Positions 43,686-50,439 of a DNA stretch of 64,000 nucleotides are shown piece after piece. Positions within the stretch are counted from its first letter, which is position 1; each line of letters opens with the position of its first letter. The DNA is taken from the NCBI RefSeq assembly GCF_900112845.1, contig NZ_FONG01000006.1, positions 333,941 through 397,940 of the forward strand. The letters run 5' to 3'. The position numbers were made by a program, and so were the translations under genes. Source of the stretch: Actinacidiphila alni (GTDB taxonomy: Bacteria; Actinomycetota; Actinomycetes; Streptomycetales; Streptomycetaceae). The notes below the pieces were generated by a model that saw only the letters and a program-made list of their open reading frames with translations, had not been told where the DNA came from and ran no database searches.

Positions 43686-44489
43686 GTGCCCGAGGGAGAC
43701 ACGGTCTGGCTTACGGCCCACCGGCTGCATGACGCGCTGGCGGGCCGCGATCTGCTGCGGGCGGACCTGCGGGTGCCGCAGCTGGCCACCGCCGATCTCG
43801 CCGGCCGCCGCGTACTGGAAGTCGTCGCGCGCGGCAAACACCTGCTGACCAGGCTCGACGGCGGCGCGACGCTCCACTCCCACCTGCGGATGGAGGGCTC
43901 CTGGCACCTCTACGCGCCCGGTGAGCGCTGGCGCGGTGGCCCGGCCCACGAGATCAGGGCCGTCCTGGAGACGGACCACAGGACCGCCGTCGGCTACCGC
44001 CTCCCCGTCCTCGCGCTGCTGCCGACGGCCGAGGAGGCCGAGGTCGTCGGCCATCTGGGGCCCGATCTGCTCGGCCCGGACTGGGACGCGGCGAAGGCGC
44101 TGGCGCGCCTGACGGCCGAGCCGGGCCGCGAGATCGCCGAGGCCCTGCTGGACCAGCGCACGATGGCGGGGCTGGGCAATGTGTACGTGGTCGAGCTGTG
44201 TTTCCTGCGCGGGGTCACGCCCTGGACGCCGGTCGGCGAGGTCCGGGCGCCGGAGAAGGTGGTCGCGCTCGCGAAACGGCTGCTGGAGGCGAACAAGGCC
44301 CGCCCCGGCCACATCACCACCGGTGACACGCGACGCGGCCGTACGCATTGGGTGTACGGCCGGGCGAACCGGCCGTGTCCGCGCTGCGGCACCACCGTCC
44401 GTACCGCCCGGCACGGCGCGGCCGACCGCAGCCGGGTCGCGTACTGGTGCCCGAGCTGTCAGAAGGGCCCGTCCCCGCACGGCGATTGA
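43686..44489 (+). CDS. Fpg/Nei-family DNA glycosylase (endonuclease VIII type)
   Basis: 267 residues; GTG start at 43686. Catalytic N-terminus PEGDT (Pro and Glu after Met removal), the conserved Lys in VVARGKHLLT, His-rich LHSHLRMEGSW, the H2TH region with AGLGNVYVVELCFL and a C-terminal zinc finger (CPRC...CPSC). PEGDT points to the Nei branch rather than MutM (PELPE). Removes oxidised pyrimidines and nicks the abasic site. Sits between the redox-sensing genes and dps. Confidence 0.93.
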   Translation: MPEGDTVWLTAHRLHDALAGRDLLRADLRVPQLATADLAGRRVLEVVARGKHLLTRLDGGATLHSHLRMEGSWHLYAPGERWRGGPAHEIRAVLETDHRTAVGYRLPVLALLPTAEEAEVVGHLGPDLLGPDWDAAKALARLTAEPGREIAEALLDQRTMAGLGNVYVVELCFLRGVTPWTPVGEVRAPEKVVALAKRLLEANKARPGHITTGDTRRGRTHWVYGRANRPCPRCGTTVRTARHGAADRSRVAYWCPSCQKGPSPHGD

Positions 44490-44504
44490 CGGCCTCCCGG
44501 CCGT
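44489..44504. terminator. Short hairpin at the end of the Nei-type gene
   Basis: ACGGCC-TCCC-GGCCGT, a 6-bp stem and 4-nt loop overlapping the stop codon. Small; could serve the two convergent genes on either side of the 67-bp gap. Confidence 0.35.
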
Positions 44505-44556
44505 GCTCCCGCCCCGACTCGGGACGCCCCACCTCGCCTCGGACGCCCGCCTCGTC

Positions 44557-44964
44557 TCAGCCGCCCGCCTCGCCCCGGACTCCTGCCCCGCCTGAGTCGC
44601 CCCGGCCCTCGTCGCCGGTCGGATCGTCCACCGCGGCGGCGGAAAGTCCAGGCCCTGCCGGTCCGGGCGCCGGCGCCACCGGCGGATCACCGCCCCGGCC
44701 GCGCCGCCGGGACCGACGACGGGACCCGCGCCGGTGCACCGCGGGCACCGCGTGCAGCGGTATCAGCCCGAGACTCCAGCCGCCCGCGGCCATCGCGCTC
44801 TGCCACGGCCCGGCCGCGTCCGGCCGTATCGCCAGGCCCAGCACCGCCCACCACCACGCCAGCCCGCAGGCCAGCGCGAACACCACGGCGACCGGCGGCA
44901 CAGGCCGGACGGACGACAGATTCGACAAATACGACAGATACCGGAGTTTCCGTAGAGCACGCAT
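44557..44964 (-). CDS. Hypothetical small membrane protein
   Basis: 135 residues, ATG at 44964 with GGAGG at good spacing. Begins MRALRKLRYLSYLSNLSSV, then two hydrophobic segments (VAVVFALACGLAWWWAVLGLA and AMAAGGWSLGLIPLHAV). The C-terminal half is highly basic then Gly/Pro/Asp-rich and looks disordered. No family recognised. The ribosome site and TM segments favour a real gene; the tail has low complexity. Confidence 0.6.
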   Translation of the reverse strand: MRALRKLRYLSYLSNLSSVRPVPPVAVVFALACGLAWWWAVLGLAIRPDAAGPWQSAMAAGGWSLGLIPLHAVPAVHRRGSRRRSRRRGRGGDPPVAPAPGPAGPGLSAAAVDDPTGDEGRGDSGGAGVRGEAGG

Positions 44965-45141
44965 GGCCGCCTCCTTCGGACCCCCGAAGTCACGGCGGGA
45001 GGCCGCCCGCGGCGGTTCCCGTACTCAGATGCGCTGCCCCGACCAGAAGATCGGTAGCCGCGGGCCGGCGGTCCCCGGGCGACGTTCACCCGAAAGAGGG
45101 ACCGCCCACCGGCACGGCCGCGCGGCATTCGCGCACACGCG

Positions 45142-45612
45142 TCACACGTTCTCGGCCTGGAACATCCAGTGGAACTTCTCCAGGTCGGCGGTGATCCCGA
45201 TCAGGAGGTCCTGGCTGACCGGGTCCGGCTCGTCGGTCGTCCCGATCCGTTCGCGCATCCGCACGATCACCGCGTCGAGGGCCGCGACCATGATCTCCAC
45301 GACCTCGGTGTCCTTGACCCAGCCGTCCGTGACGGTGTCGATGCCGCTGGTCTCGGCGACCGTACGGGCCCGTCCGTCGGGCGTGACGCCGATCGCGGAG
45401 GCCCGCTCGGCGACGGTGTCGGAGTGGGTCCGTGCGGTGGTCACGACCTCGTCGAGCTGGAGGTGGATGGAACGGAAGCGGGGGCCGACGACGTTCCAGT
45501 GCACTTGCTTGGCCAGCAGCGACAGGTCCACGAGGTCGACGAGAGCGCCCTGGAGGGCGTCTCCCACCGTCTTGCGGTCCGGGTCGGCCAGCGAGCTCTT
45601 GACGACAGTCAT
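45142..45612 (-). CDS. Dps-family ferritin-like DNA-protection protein
   Basis: 156 residues from the ATG at 45612, after AGGGAGAG. Dps ferroxidase signature: VHWNVVGPRFRSIHLQLDEVV with the His and Asp/Glu ligands, then HSDTVAERASAIG. C-terminal helix LEKFHWMFQAENV. Forms a dodecamer that oxidises and stores iron with peroxide and protects DNA. A sigma-B-like promoter lies 65 bp upstream of the start. The N-terminal extension is short, so DNA binding by a Lys tail is not obvious. Confidence 0.92.
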   Translation of the reverse strand: MTVVKSSLADPDRKTVGDALQGALVDLVDLSLLAKQVHWNVVGPRFRSIHLQLDEVVTTARTHSDTVAERASAIGVTPDGRARTVAETSGIDTVTDGWVKDTEVVEIMVAALDAVIVRMRERIGTTDEPDPVSQDLLIGITADLEKFHWMFQAENV

Positions 45613-45676
45613 TGCGGTTCTCTCCCTGCGGATCGACGCCATGAGGTCCGTTTCGCCCCTCCTTGACCCTCCACGC

Positions 45677-45700
45677 CTACCCTGCCCCGGGCTCGTACAC
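45677..45700 (-). promoter_or_regulatory. Sigma-B-type stress promoter of dps
   Basis: On the minus strand GTGT (45700-45697), 14 bp, GGGTAG (45682-45677). The Streptomyces sigma-B consensus is GNNT-N14-16-GGGTAC/T; five of the six -10 bases agree. dps genes in Streptomyces are known osmotic/stationary-phase stress genes, which supports the call. Confidence 0.6.
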
Positions 45701-45720
45701 ATGGCAAAAGGACGGGACCG

Positions 45721-45772
45721 TGTTCGAGCGGGTACGGAGCCGGACGTGTTCGAACGCGTACGGAGCCGGACG
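45721..45772. repeat. 26-bp tandem direct repeat upstream of dps
   Basis: Two adjacent copies, 45721-45746 and 45747-45772, differing at two positions (TGTTCGARCGSGTACGGAG then CCGGACG). It lies 21 bp upstream of the sigma-B-like -35 of dps and just past the clgR terminator. Confidence 0.8.
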
Positions 45773-45774
45773 TG

Positions 45775-45813
45775 CGACGGCCCCGACCGGGAGCGAGCCG
45801 GTCGGGGCCGTCG
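45775..45813. terminator. Terminator downstream of clgR
   Basis: Perfect 16-bp stem CGACGGCCCCGACCGG / CCGGTCGGGGCCGTCG with a 7-nt loop, 28 bp after the clgR stop codon. It should insulate clgR from dps on the same strand. Confidence 0.85.
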
Positions 45814-45840
45814 GTACGAGCCTGACGTCGTACGGAACCG

Positions 45841-46233
45841 CTAGGCGGCGACCACGTCCACGGCTTCAGCCGACTTCTTCGGCGCCTTGATCGTGATCCG
45901 TTCATCCGGTGTGGACGTCATGGACGTGACGGATGTGACCGCACCCAGCAGGGGCCGCCTCGGTGCGGCAGTGGTCTCGGACGCCGCCGACTGTGCCAGC
46001 TCGGCGAGCGACAGATCGTCGCTGACCTCGCGCATCACCTCGGACATCGGCACGTCCAGGGCGTCGCAGATCGCCGAGAGCAGCTCGGACGACGCTTCCT
46101 TCTGCCCCCGTTCGACCTCTGACAGATAGCCCAGGGAGACCCGGGCGGACGAAGAGACCTCACGCAGGGTGCGGCCCTGGCGCTGGCGCTGCCGACGCAG
46201 CACGTCACCAAGCAGGCGACGGAGCAGGATCAT
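45841..46233 (-). CDS. clgR: ClgR-type HTH regulator of Clp protease genes
   Basis: 130 residues; ATG at 46233 after GGAGGGAG. Cro/C1 HTH with [19 protein letters not shown] and [19 protein letters not shown], the conserved ClgR signature. ClgR activates clpP1P2, clpC and lon in Actinobacteria. The protein ends in VVAA; C-terminal alanines make Streptomyces ClgR a ClpP substrate, giving feedback. Position after ftsK, rimO, pgsA and cinA matches other Actinobacteria. 109 bp downstream of cinA. Confidence 0.92.
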   Translation of the reverse strand: MILLRRLLGDVLRRQRQRQGRTLREVSSSARVSLGYLSEVERGQKEASSELLSAICDALDVPMSEVMREVSDDLSLAELAQSAASETTAAPRRPLLGAVTSVTSMTSTPDERITIKAPKKSAEAVDVVAA

Positions 46234-46342
46234 CGGTGGCTCCCTCCTCGGACCGCGAAACCGCATCCTCTTCGCCCCACCGTACCGCCTCGGACACCGG
46301 CCGTGCGGGGAGCGAAGTCGTGTTCACTCAGGGCTGCAAACA

Positions 46343-46888
46343 TCACTTCCCCCCGTGTTCTTCCCTATCCTTCGCTCCCGGACTCTTCTTCCCGCTGTTC
46401 CCGGTACTCTTCCCCGCCCCGGTGCTCCGCAGCCGTACGATCAGCAATTCGATGACGGCGGCCACGGTCGCCCGGCGGATCCCGTCCCGGTCGCCGGTCA
46501 GCGCGAGTGCCTCGGCCTCGGCGCCCCCGGGGCCCGCGACGGCCACGAACACGGTGCCCACCGGCTGCCCGTCCTGGGGGTCGGGCCCGGCCACACCCGT
46601 GGTCGCGGCGCCCCAGTCGGCGCCGAGCCGGTCCCGTACGCCCTCGGCCATCTGCCGCGCCACCTCGGCGTCCACGGCGCCGCGCTCGGCCAGCAGGGCG
46701 GCGTCCACGCCGAGCAGCCGGTGCTTGAGCGGCGTCGCGTAGGCCGTCACGGAGCCGCGGAAGGTGCGGGAGGCGCCGGGCACCCCGGTCAGCTCCGCGG
46801 CCACCAGACCGCCGGTGAGGGACTCCGCGACGGCCAGCGTCCAGCCGTGCTCGTCCAGCAGCCGCAGCGCCTCGGCGGCTCGCGTCAT
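46343..46888 (-). CDS. cinA: CinA-family nicotinamide-nucleotide amidohydrolase (PncC-type)
   Basis: 181 residues: only the C-terminal amidohydrolase domain of CinA, as usual in Actinobacteria. Motifs: LAVAESLTGGLVAAELT, FRGSVTAYATPLKHRLLGV, WGAATTGVAGPDPQDGQPVG and GTVFVAV. Deamidates nicotinamide mononucleotide in the pyridine nucleotide cycle. The ATG overlaps the pgsA stop by 4 bp. A Gly/Ser/Lys-rich tail of ~25 residues follows the domain. Confidence 0.92.
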   Translation of the reverse strand: MTRAAEALRLLDEHGWTLAVAESLTGGLVAAELTGVPGASRTFRGSVTAYATPLKHRLLGVDAALLAERGAVDAEVARQMAEGVRDRLGADWGAATTGVAGPDPQDGQPVGTVFVAVAGPGGAEAEALALTGDRDGIRRATVAAVIELLIVRLRSTGAGKSTGNSGKKSPGAKDREEHGGK

Positions 46889-47760
46889 ACGCCCTGGGAC
46901 CGCTCGACCCCGGTGCCGGCACCGGTCTCCGACGCCGCAGCCGCCTCCTCGGGAGCCGGAGCCACAGCCGGAGCTGAAGCCGGAGCCGCAGCCGAGGTCG
47001 AGGTCGAGGTCGAGGTCGTCGCCGGAGCCGAGGTCGATGCAGGAGCCGCCGCGGAGGCCGCCTCCGTCGCCGCCTCCACCGCCGCGCCCGCCGCCTGCGT
47101 CGCGGCACCCGCCTCGGCCGCCACCGCCCGCTCCGCGGCCAGCCCGGCGCGCCGCAGCACGACGGCCTGCCGTACGTAGTCGAGCCCGGTGACGACCGTC
47201 AGGACGACCGCGACGCCCATCATCCAGGCGCGGACCGAGGCCAGCGGCCCGGTCAGGATCAGCACGTACATGCCGACCGCGATCCCCTGCGTGAGCGTCT
47301 TGAGCTTGCCGCCGCGGCTGGCCGGGATCACCCCGTGCCTGATCACCCAGAAACGCAGCGCGGTGATGCCCAGCTCGCGGAAGAGGATGACGACGGTGAC
47401 CCACCAGGGCAGGTCGCCGAGCGCGGAGAGCCCGACCAGCGCCGCGCCCATGATCGCCTTGTCCGCGATCGGGTCGGCGATCTTGCCGAAGTCGGTGACC
47501 AGGCCGTAGCGGCGGGCCAGCTCGCCGTCGAAGAGATCGGTGATCATGGCGACGGCGAAGGCGGCCCAGGCGAAGGAGCGCCAGGCCGGGTCGTGGCCGT
47601 CGCCGTGCACCAGCAGCAGCACGAAGCCGGGGACCAGGACGAGGCGGGCCATCGTGAGCAGATTCGCGATGTTCCACAGGTCGGCCTTGGGCAGCACCGG
47701 GTCCCCGAGGTGGTCGGGGGTCGAGGCGGCGGGCGCCGCCGACGCGGGGGCTCCCGTCAT
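46885..47760 (-). CDS. pgsA: CDP-alcohol phosphatidyltransferase, PgsA type
   Basis: 291 residues; overlaps rimO and cinA by 4 bp at each end. The CDP-OH-P motif reads [18 protein letters not shown] then KIADPIADK, complete. Five or six TM helices occupy residues ~28-205. Makes phosphatidylglycerol phosphate from CDP-diacylglycerol. The C-terminal ~85 residues are an Ala/Thr/Ser/Glu-rich tail ([17 protein letters not shown]) encoded by short tandem repeats near 46960-47070 and absent from typical PgsA (~200 residues). Confidence 0.93.
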   Translation of the reverse strand: MTGAPASAAPAASTPDHLGDPVLPKADLWNIANLLTMARLVLVPGFVLLLVHGDGHDPAWRSFAWAAFAVAMITDLFDGELARRYGLVTDFGKIADPIADKAIMGAALVGLSALGDLPWWVTVVILFRELGITALRFWVIRHGVIPASRGGKLKTLTQGIAVGMYVLILTGPLASVRAWMMGVAVVLTVVTGLDYVRQAVVLRRAGLAAERAVAAEAGAATQAAGAAVEAATEAASAAAPASTSAPATTSTSTSTSAAAPASAPAVAPAPEEAAAASETGAGTGVERSQGV

Positions 47761-49325
47761 CTGCCCACCTCCTGCAGCCCGCGGACGGCGCCCGGCCCGT
47801 CGCCGGGACCGGCACCGTCCTCGACAGTCCCCAGCGGCTCCGCGACCAGGTCCACGCCCTCCGTCGCCGTCACCTTCGCCAGGACGAAGGTCCCCGGCAG
47901 TGGCGCCCGCGCGCCCTCCGGCACGGTCAGCACGACCTGGCCGTCGGTCTCGGGCGCCTGGTGGTCGGCGCGGCCGGTCACCTCACCGGTCTCCTCGTCC
48001 ACCGCCTCCACCAGCACCCGCACCGTCGAGCCGAGCCGTTCCTCGGCGCGCTGCGCGGTCAGCTCCTCGGCCAGCCGGGAGACCCGGGCCAGCCGCGCGG
48101 CCACCACGTCCTCGTCGAGCTTGGCCTCGAAGCCGGCCGCCTCCGTGCCGTCCTCGTCGGAGTAGCCGAAGACGCCGATGGCGTCCAGCCGCGCCGAGCC
48201 GAGGAAGCGCTCCAGCTCCGCCAGGTCCTCCTCGGTCTCGCCGGGGAAGCCGACGATGAAGTTCGAGCGGACACCCGCCTCGGGCGCCTTGGTCCTGATG
48301 GTGTCCAGCAGTTCGAGGAACCGGTCGGTGTCGCCGAAGCGGCGCATCGCCCGCAGCACGGCGGGCGCGGAGTGCTGGAAGGACAGGTCGAAGTACGGGA
48401 CGACGCCCGGGGTGCCGGTCAGCGCGTCGATCAGACCGGGCCGCATCTCGGCGGGCTGGAGGTAGCTGACCCGGACCCGCTCGATGCCGTCGACCGCCGC
48501 CAGCTCCGGCAGCAGCGTCTCCAGCAGCCGGATGTCGCCGAGGTCCTTGCCGTACGAGGTGTTGTTCTCGCTGACCAGCATCACCTCCCTGACGCCCTGT
48601 CCGGCCAGCCAGCGGGTCTCGCCGAGGACGTCGGAGGGGCGGCGGGAGATGAAGGAGCCGCGGAAGGACGGGATCGCGCAGAAGGTGCAGCGGCGGTCGC
48701 AGCCGGAGGCGAGCTTCACGGAGGCGACGGGTCCCGAGTCCAGGCGGCGGCGTAGCGGGGCGCGCGGTCCCGAGGCGGGCGCGACGCCTTCGGGCAGGTC
48801 GGCCGGCACGATGTCCTCGGCGGGCGGCTGCCCGGTGTTCGCGGCTTCCGGCGTCTCCTGCGCGTGGCCGGGCAGCGCCACCGCCGCCGACTGCCGCTGC
48901 GCCGGACTGATCGGCAGCAGCTTGCGCCGGTCGCGCGGGGTGTGCGAGGCGTGGACGCCGCCGCCGAGGATGGTCCGCAGCCGGTCGGAGATGTCCGCGT
49001 AGTCGTCGAAGCCGAGCACGCCGTCCGCCTCGGGCAGCGCGTCGGCCAGTTCCTTGCCGTACCGCTCGGCCATGCAGCCCACCGCGACGACGGCCTGGGT
49101 GCGGGCCTGCCCCTTGAGGTCGTTGGCCTCCAGCAGCGCGTCCACCGAGTCCTTCTTGGCCGCCTCGACGAAGCCGCAGGTGTTCACGACCGCCACATCG
49201 GCGTCGGAGGCGTCGTCGACGAGCTGCCAACCGTCCGCCGCCAGCCGGCCGGCGAGTTCCTCGGAGTCCACCTCATTGCGGGCGCAGCCGAGCGTGACAA
49301 GAGCGACGGTACGGGGTTCGGGCAT
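47757..49325 (-). CDS. rimO: Ribosomal protein S12 methylthiotransferase RimO
   Basis: 522 residues, ATG at 49325. MTTase-domain cysteines in [25 protein letters not shown] and VGCMAERYG; radical-SAM cysteines in [19 protein letters not shown]-terminal TRAM. The NTCGFxExAKxES-like motif separates RimO from MiaB. Modifies the conserved Asp of S12. A ~50-residue Pro/Ala-rich insertion separates the N-terminal and SAM domains, common in Streptomyces. Confidence 0.95.
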   Translation of the reverse strand: MPEPRTVALVTLGCARNEVDSEELAGRLAADGWQLVDDASDADVAVVNTCGFVEAAKKDSVDALLEANDLKGQARTQAVVAVGCMAERYGKELADALPEADGVLGFDDYADISDRLRTILGGGVHASHTPRDRRKLLPISPAQRQSAAVALPGHAQETPEAANTGQPPAEDIVPADLPEGVAPASGPRAPLRRRLDSGPVASVKLASGCDRRCTFCAIPSFRGSFISRRPSDVLGETRWLAGQGVREVMLVSENNTSYGKDLGDIRLLETLLPELAAVDGIERVRVSYLQPAEMRPGLIDALTGTPGVVPYFDLSFQHSAPAVLRAMRRFGDTDRFLELLDTIRTKAPEAGVRSNFIVGFPGETEEDLAELERFLGSARLDAIGVFGYSDEDGTEAAGFEAKLDEDVVAARLARVSRLAEELTAQRAEERLGSTVRVLVEAVDEETGEVTGRADHQAPETDGQVVLTVPEGARAPLPGTFVLAKVTATEGVDLVAEPLGTVEDGAGPGDGPGAVRGLQEVGR

Positions 49326-49408
49326 ACGCTCAGCGTACCCGGCCGTATGGCCGCCGCCCCGCGCCGCCGGGACGACCGGTGGCACGGGGCGGCGGGACAC
49401 GCGCGATT

Positions 49409-50221
49409 TCAGCCCTGCGTCGGGTCACCCGGGGTGTACGTGAGCCGCACCACCTGGCCGTCGGTGCCCGCGGCGCCGAGGTCCTTGCCGTTGACGAAGA
49501 GCTTCACGGCGCCGGCGTTGCCGACCACGAGCTTGATCTTCTTGTCGTCGGTGAAGGTCTGGGACTCGCCCTTCTTCAGCGACTTCTGGAAGAGCTGCCT
49601 GCCGTTGCTGTCGGTGGCCTGGACCCAGCTCGTGCCGCTCTCGGCGCTGATCTTGACGGTGACCTTGCCGGGCGGCGCGGCGGCGATGGCGCTGTTGGTG
49701 GGGTCGGTCTTGGGATCGGCGCCGTTGCTCTGCGGCGACTGGGTGACGGACGGGGCGCTGGTGGTCGCGGTGGGGCTCGGCGACGACTGGGCCGAGGTCT
49801 TGTCGCCGTCGCCGCCGCCGGTGAAGACGGTGAAGCCGACGAACCCGATGACGGCGACGATGGCCGCGACCATGGCCGCCGTCCAGTTGGCCCGGCGCGG
49901 CTCCGAGCGGATCTTCTGCGCGTCGTACAGCGGCGCGACGGGCACCTGGGTGCTCTCGGCGTGGTGCTCGGCCGCGTACTGCGCGATCAGCGGTTCCGGG
50001 TCGACCCCGACGGCCCGCGCGAGGCTCCGGATATGCCCGCGCGCGTACACGTCGCCGCCGCACCGCGAGAAGTCGTCCTGCTCGATCGACTGCACGATCG
50101 GGACGCGCACCCGGGTGCTGGTGCTGACCTCGTCGATGGAGAGCCCCGCCGCGATACGGGCCTGGGCGAGGGCGTGACCGACCGAAGGCCGGTCTTCGGA
50201 GGGCGAGTTGCCGACGGACAC
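49409..50221 (-). CDS. RodZ-like HTH membrane protein (DUF4115)
   Basis: 270 residues from a GTG at 50221; a GTG at 50248 is the alternative. Cytosolic HTH_25 domain ([35 protein letters not shown]), one TM segment ([19 protein letters not shown]), a Ser/Thr/Pro-rich linker and an extracellular DUF4115-like domain ending in [13 protein letters not shown]. RodZ-type proteins link the cytoskeleton or division machinery to wall synthesis. Lies between ftsK and rimO on the same strand, as in S. coelicolor. Confidence 0.9.
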   Translation of the reverse strand: MSVGNSPSEDRPSVGHALAQARIAAGLSIDEVSTSTRVRVPIVQSIEQDDFSRCGGDVYARGHIRSLARAVGVDPEPLIAQYAAEHHAESTQVPVAPLYDAQKIRSEPRRANWTAAMVAAIVAVIGFVGFTVFTGGGDGDKTSAQSSPSPTATTSAPSVTQSPQSNGADPKTDPTNSAIAAAPPGKVTVKISAESGTSWVQATDSNGRQLFQKSLKKGESQTFTDDKKIKLVVGNAGAVKLFVNGKDLGAAGTDGQVVRLTYTPGDPTQG

Positions 50222-50261
50222 GAGGGCGCCTTTCGAGGGTGCAGCCACCTGCTGGAAGTTC

Positions 50262-50267
50262 AGTCTA
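50262..50267 (-). promoter_or_regulatory. Candidate -10 of the RodZ-like gene promoter
   Basis: TAGACT on the minus strand ~41 bp upstream of the GTG; TTGCCG lies 19 bp further upstream as a possible -35. The remaining ~170 bp up to the ftsK stop shows no other element I can name. Confidence 0.4.
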
Positions 50268-50439
50268 GGGGGGGTGTGAAACGCGACGGCAACCGGACGA
50301 TCACTTTTTGTCCGCCATCAGGATTGCCGCCCGGATCGCCGGTACGGGCCCCCCTGTATCAACTTGACGTACGAACAGGAGAAACGGTTGCCCCAGAACA
50401 TTCCCCACGTCCCGCGACTTACGCATCCGGCGCCGGCCC

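Noticed and set aside
45721..45772. Small coding frame over the 26-bp repeat
   Set aside because: No ribosome site, no domain, and the period of 26 does not keep frame; better explained as a regulatory or neutral repeat.
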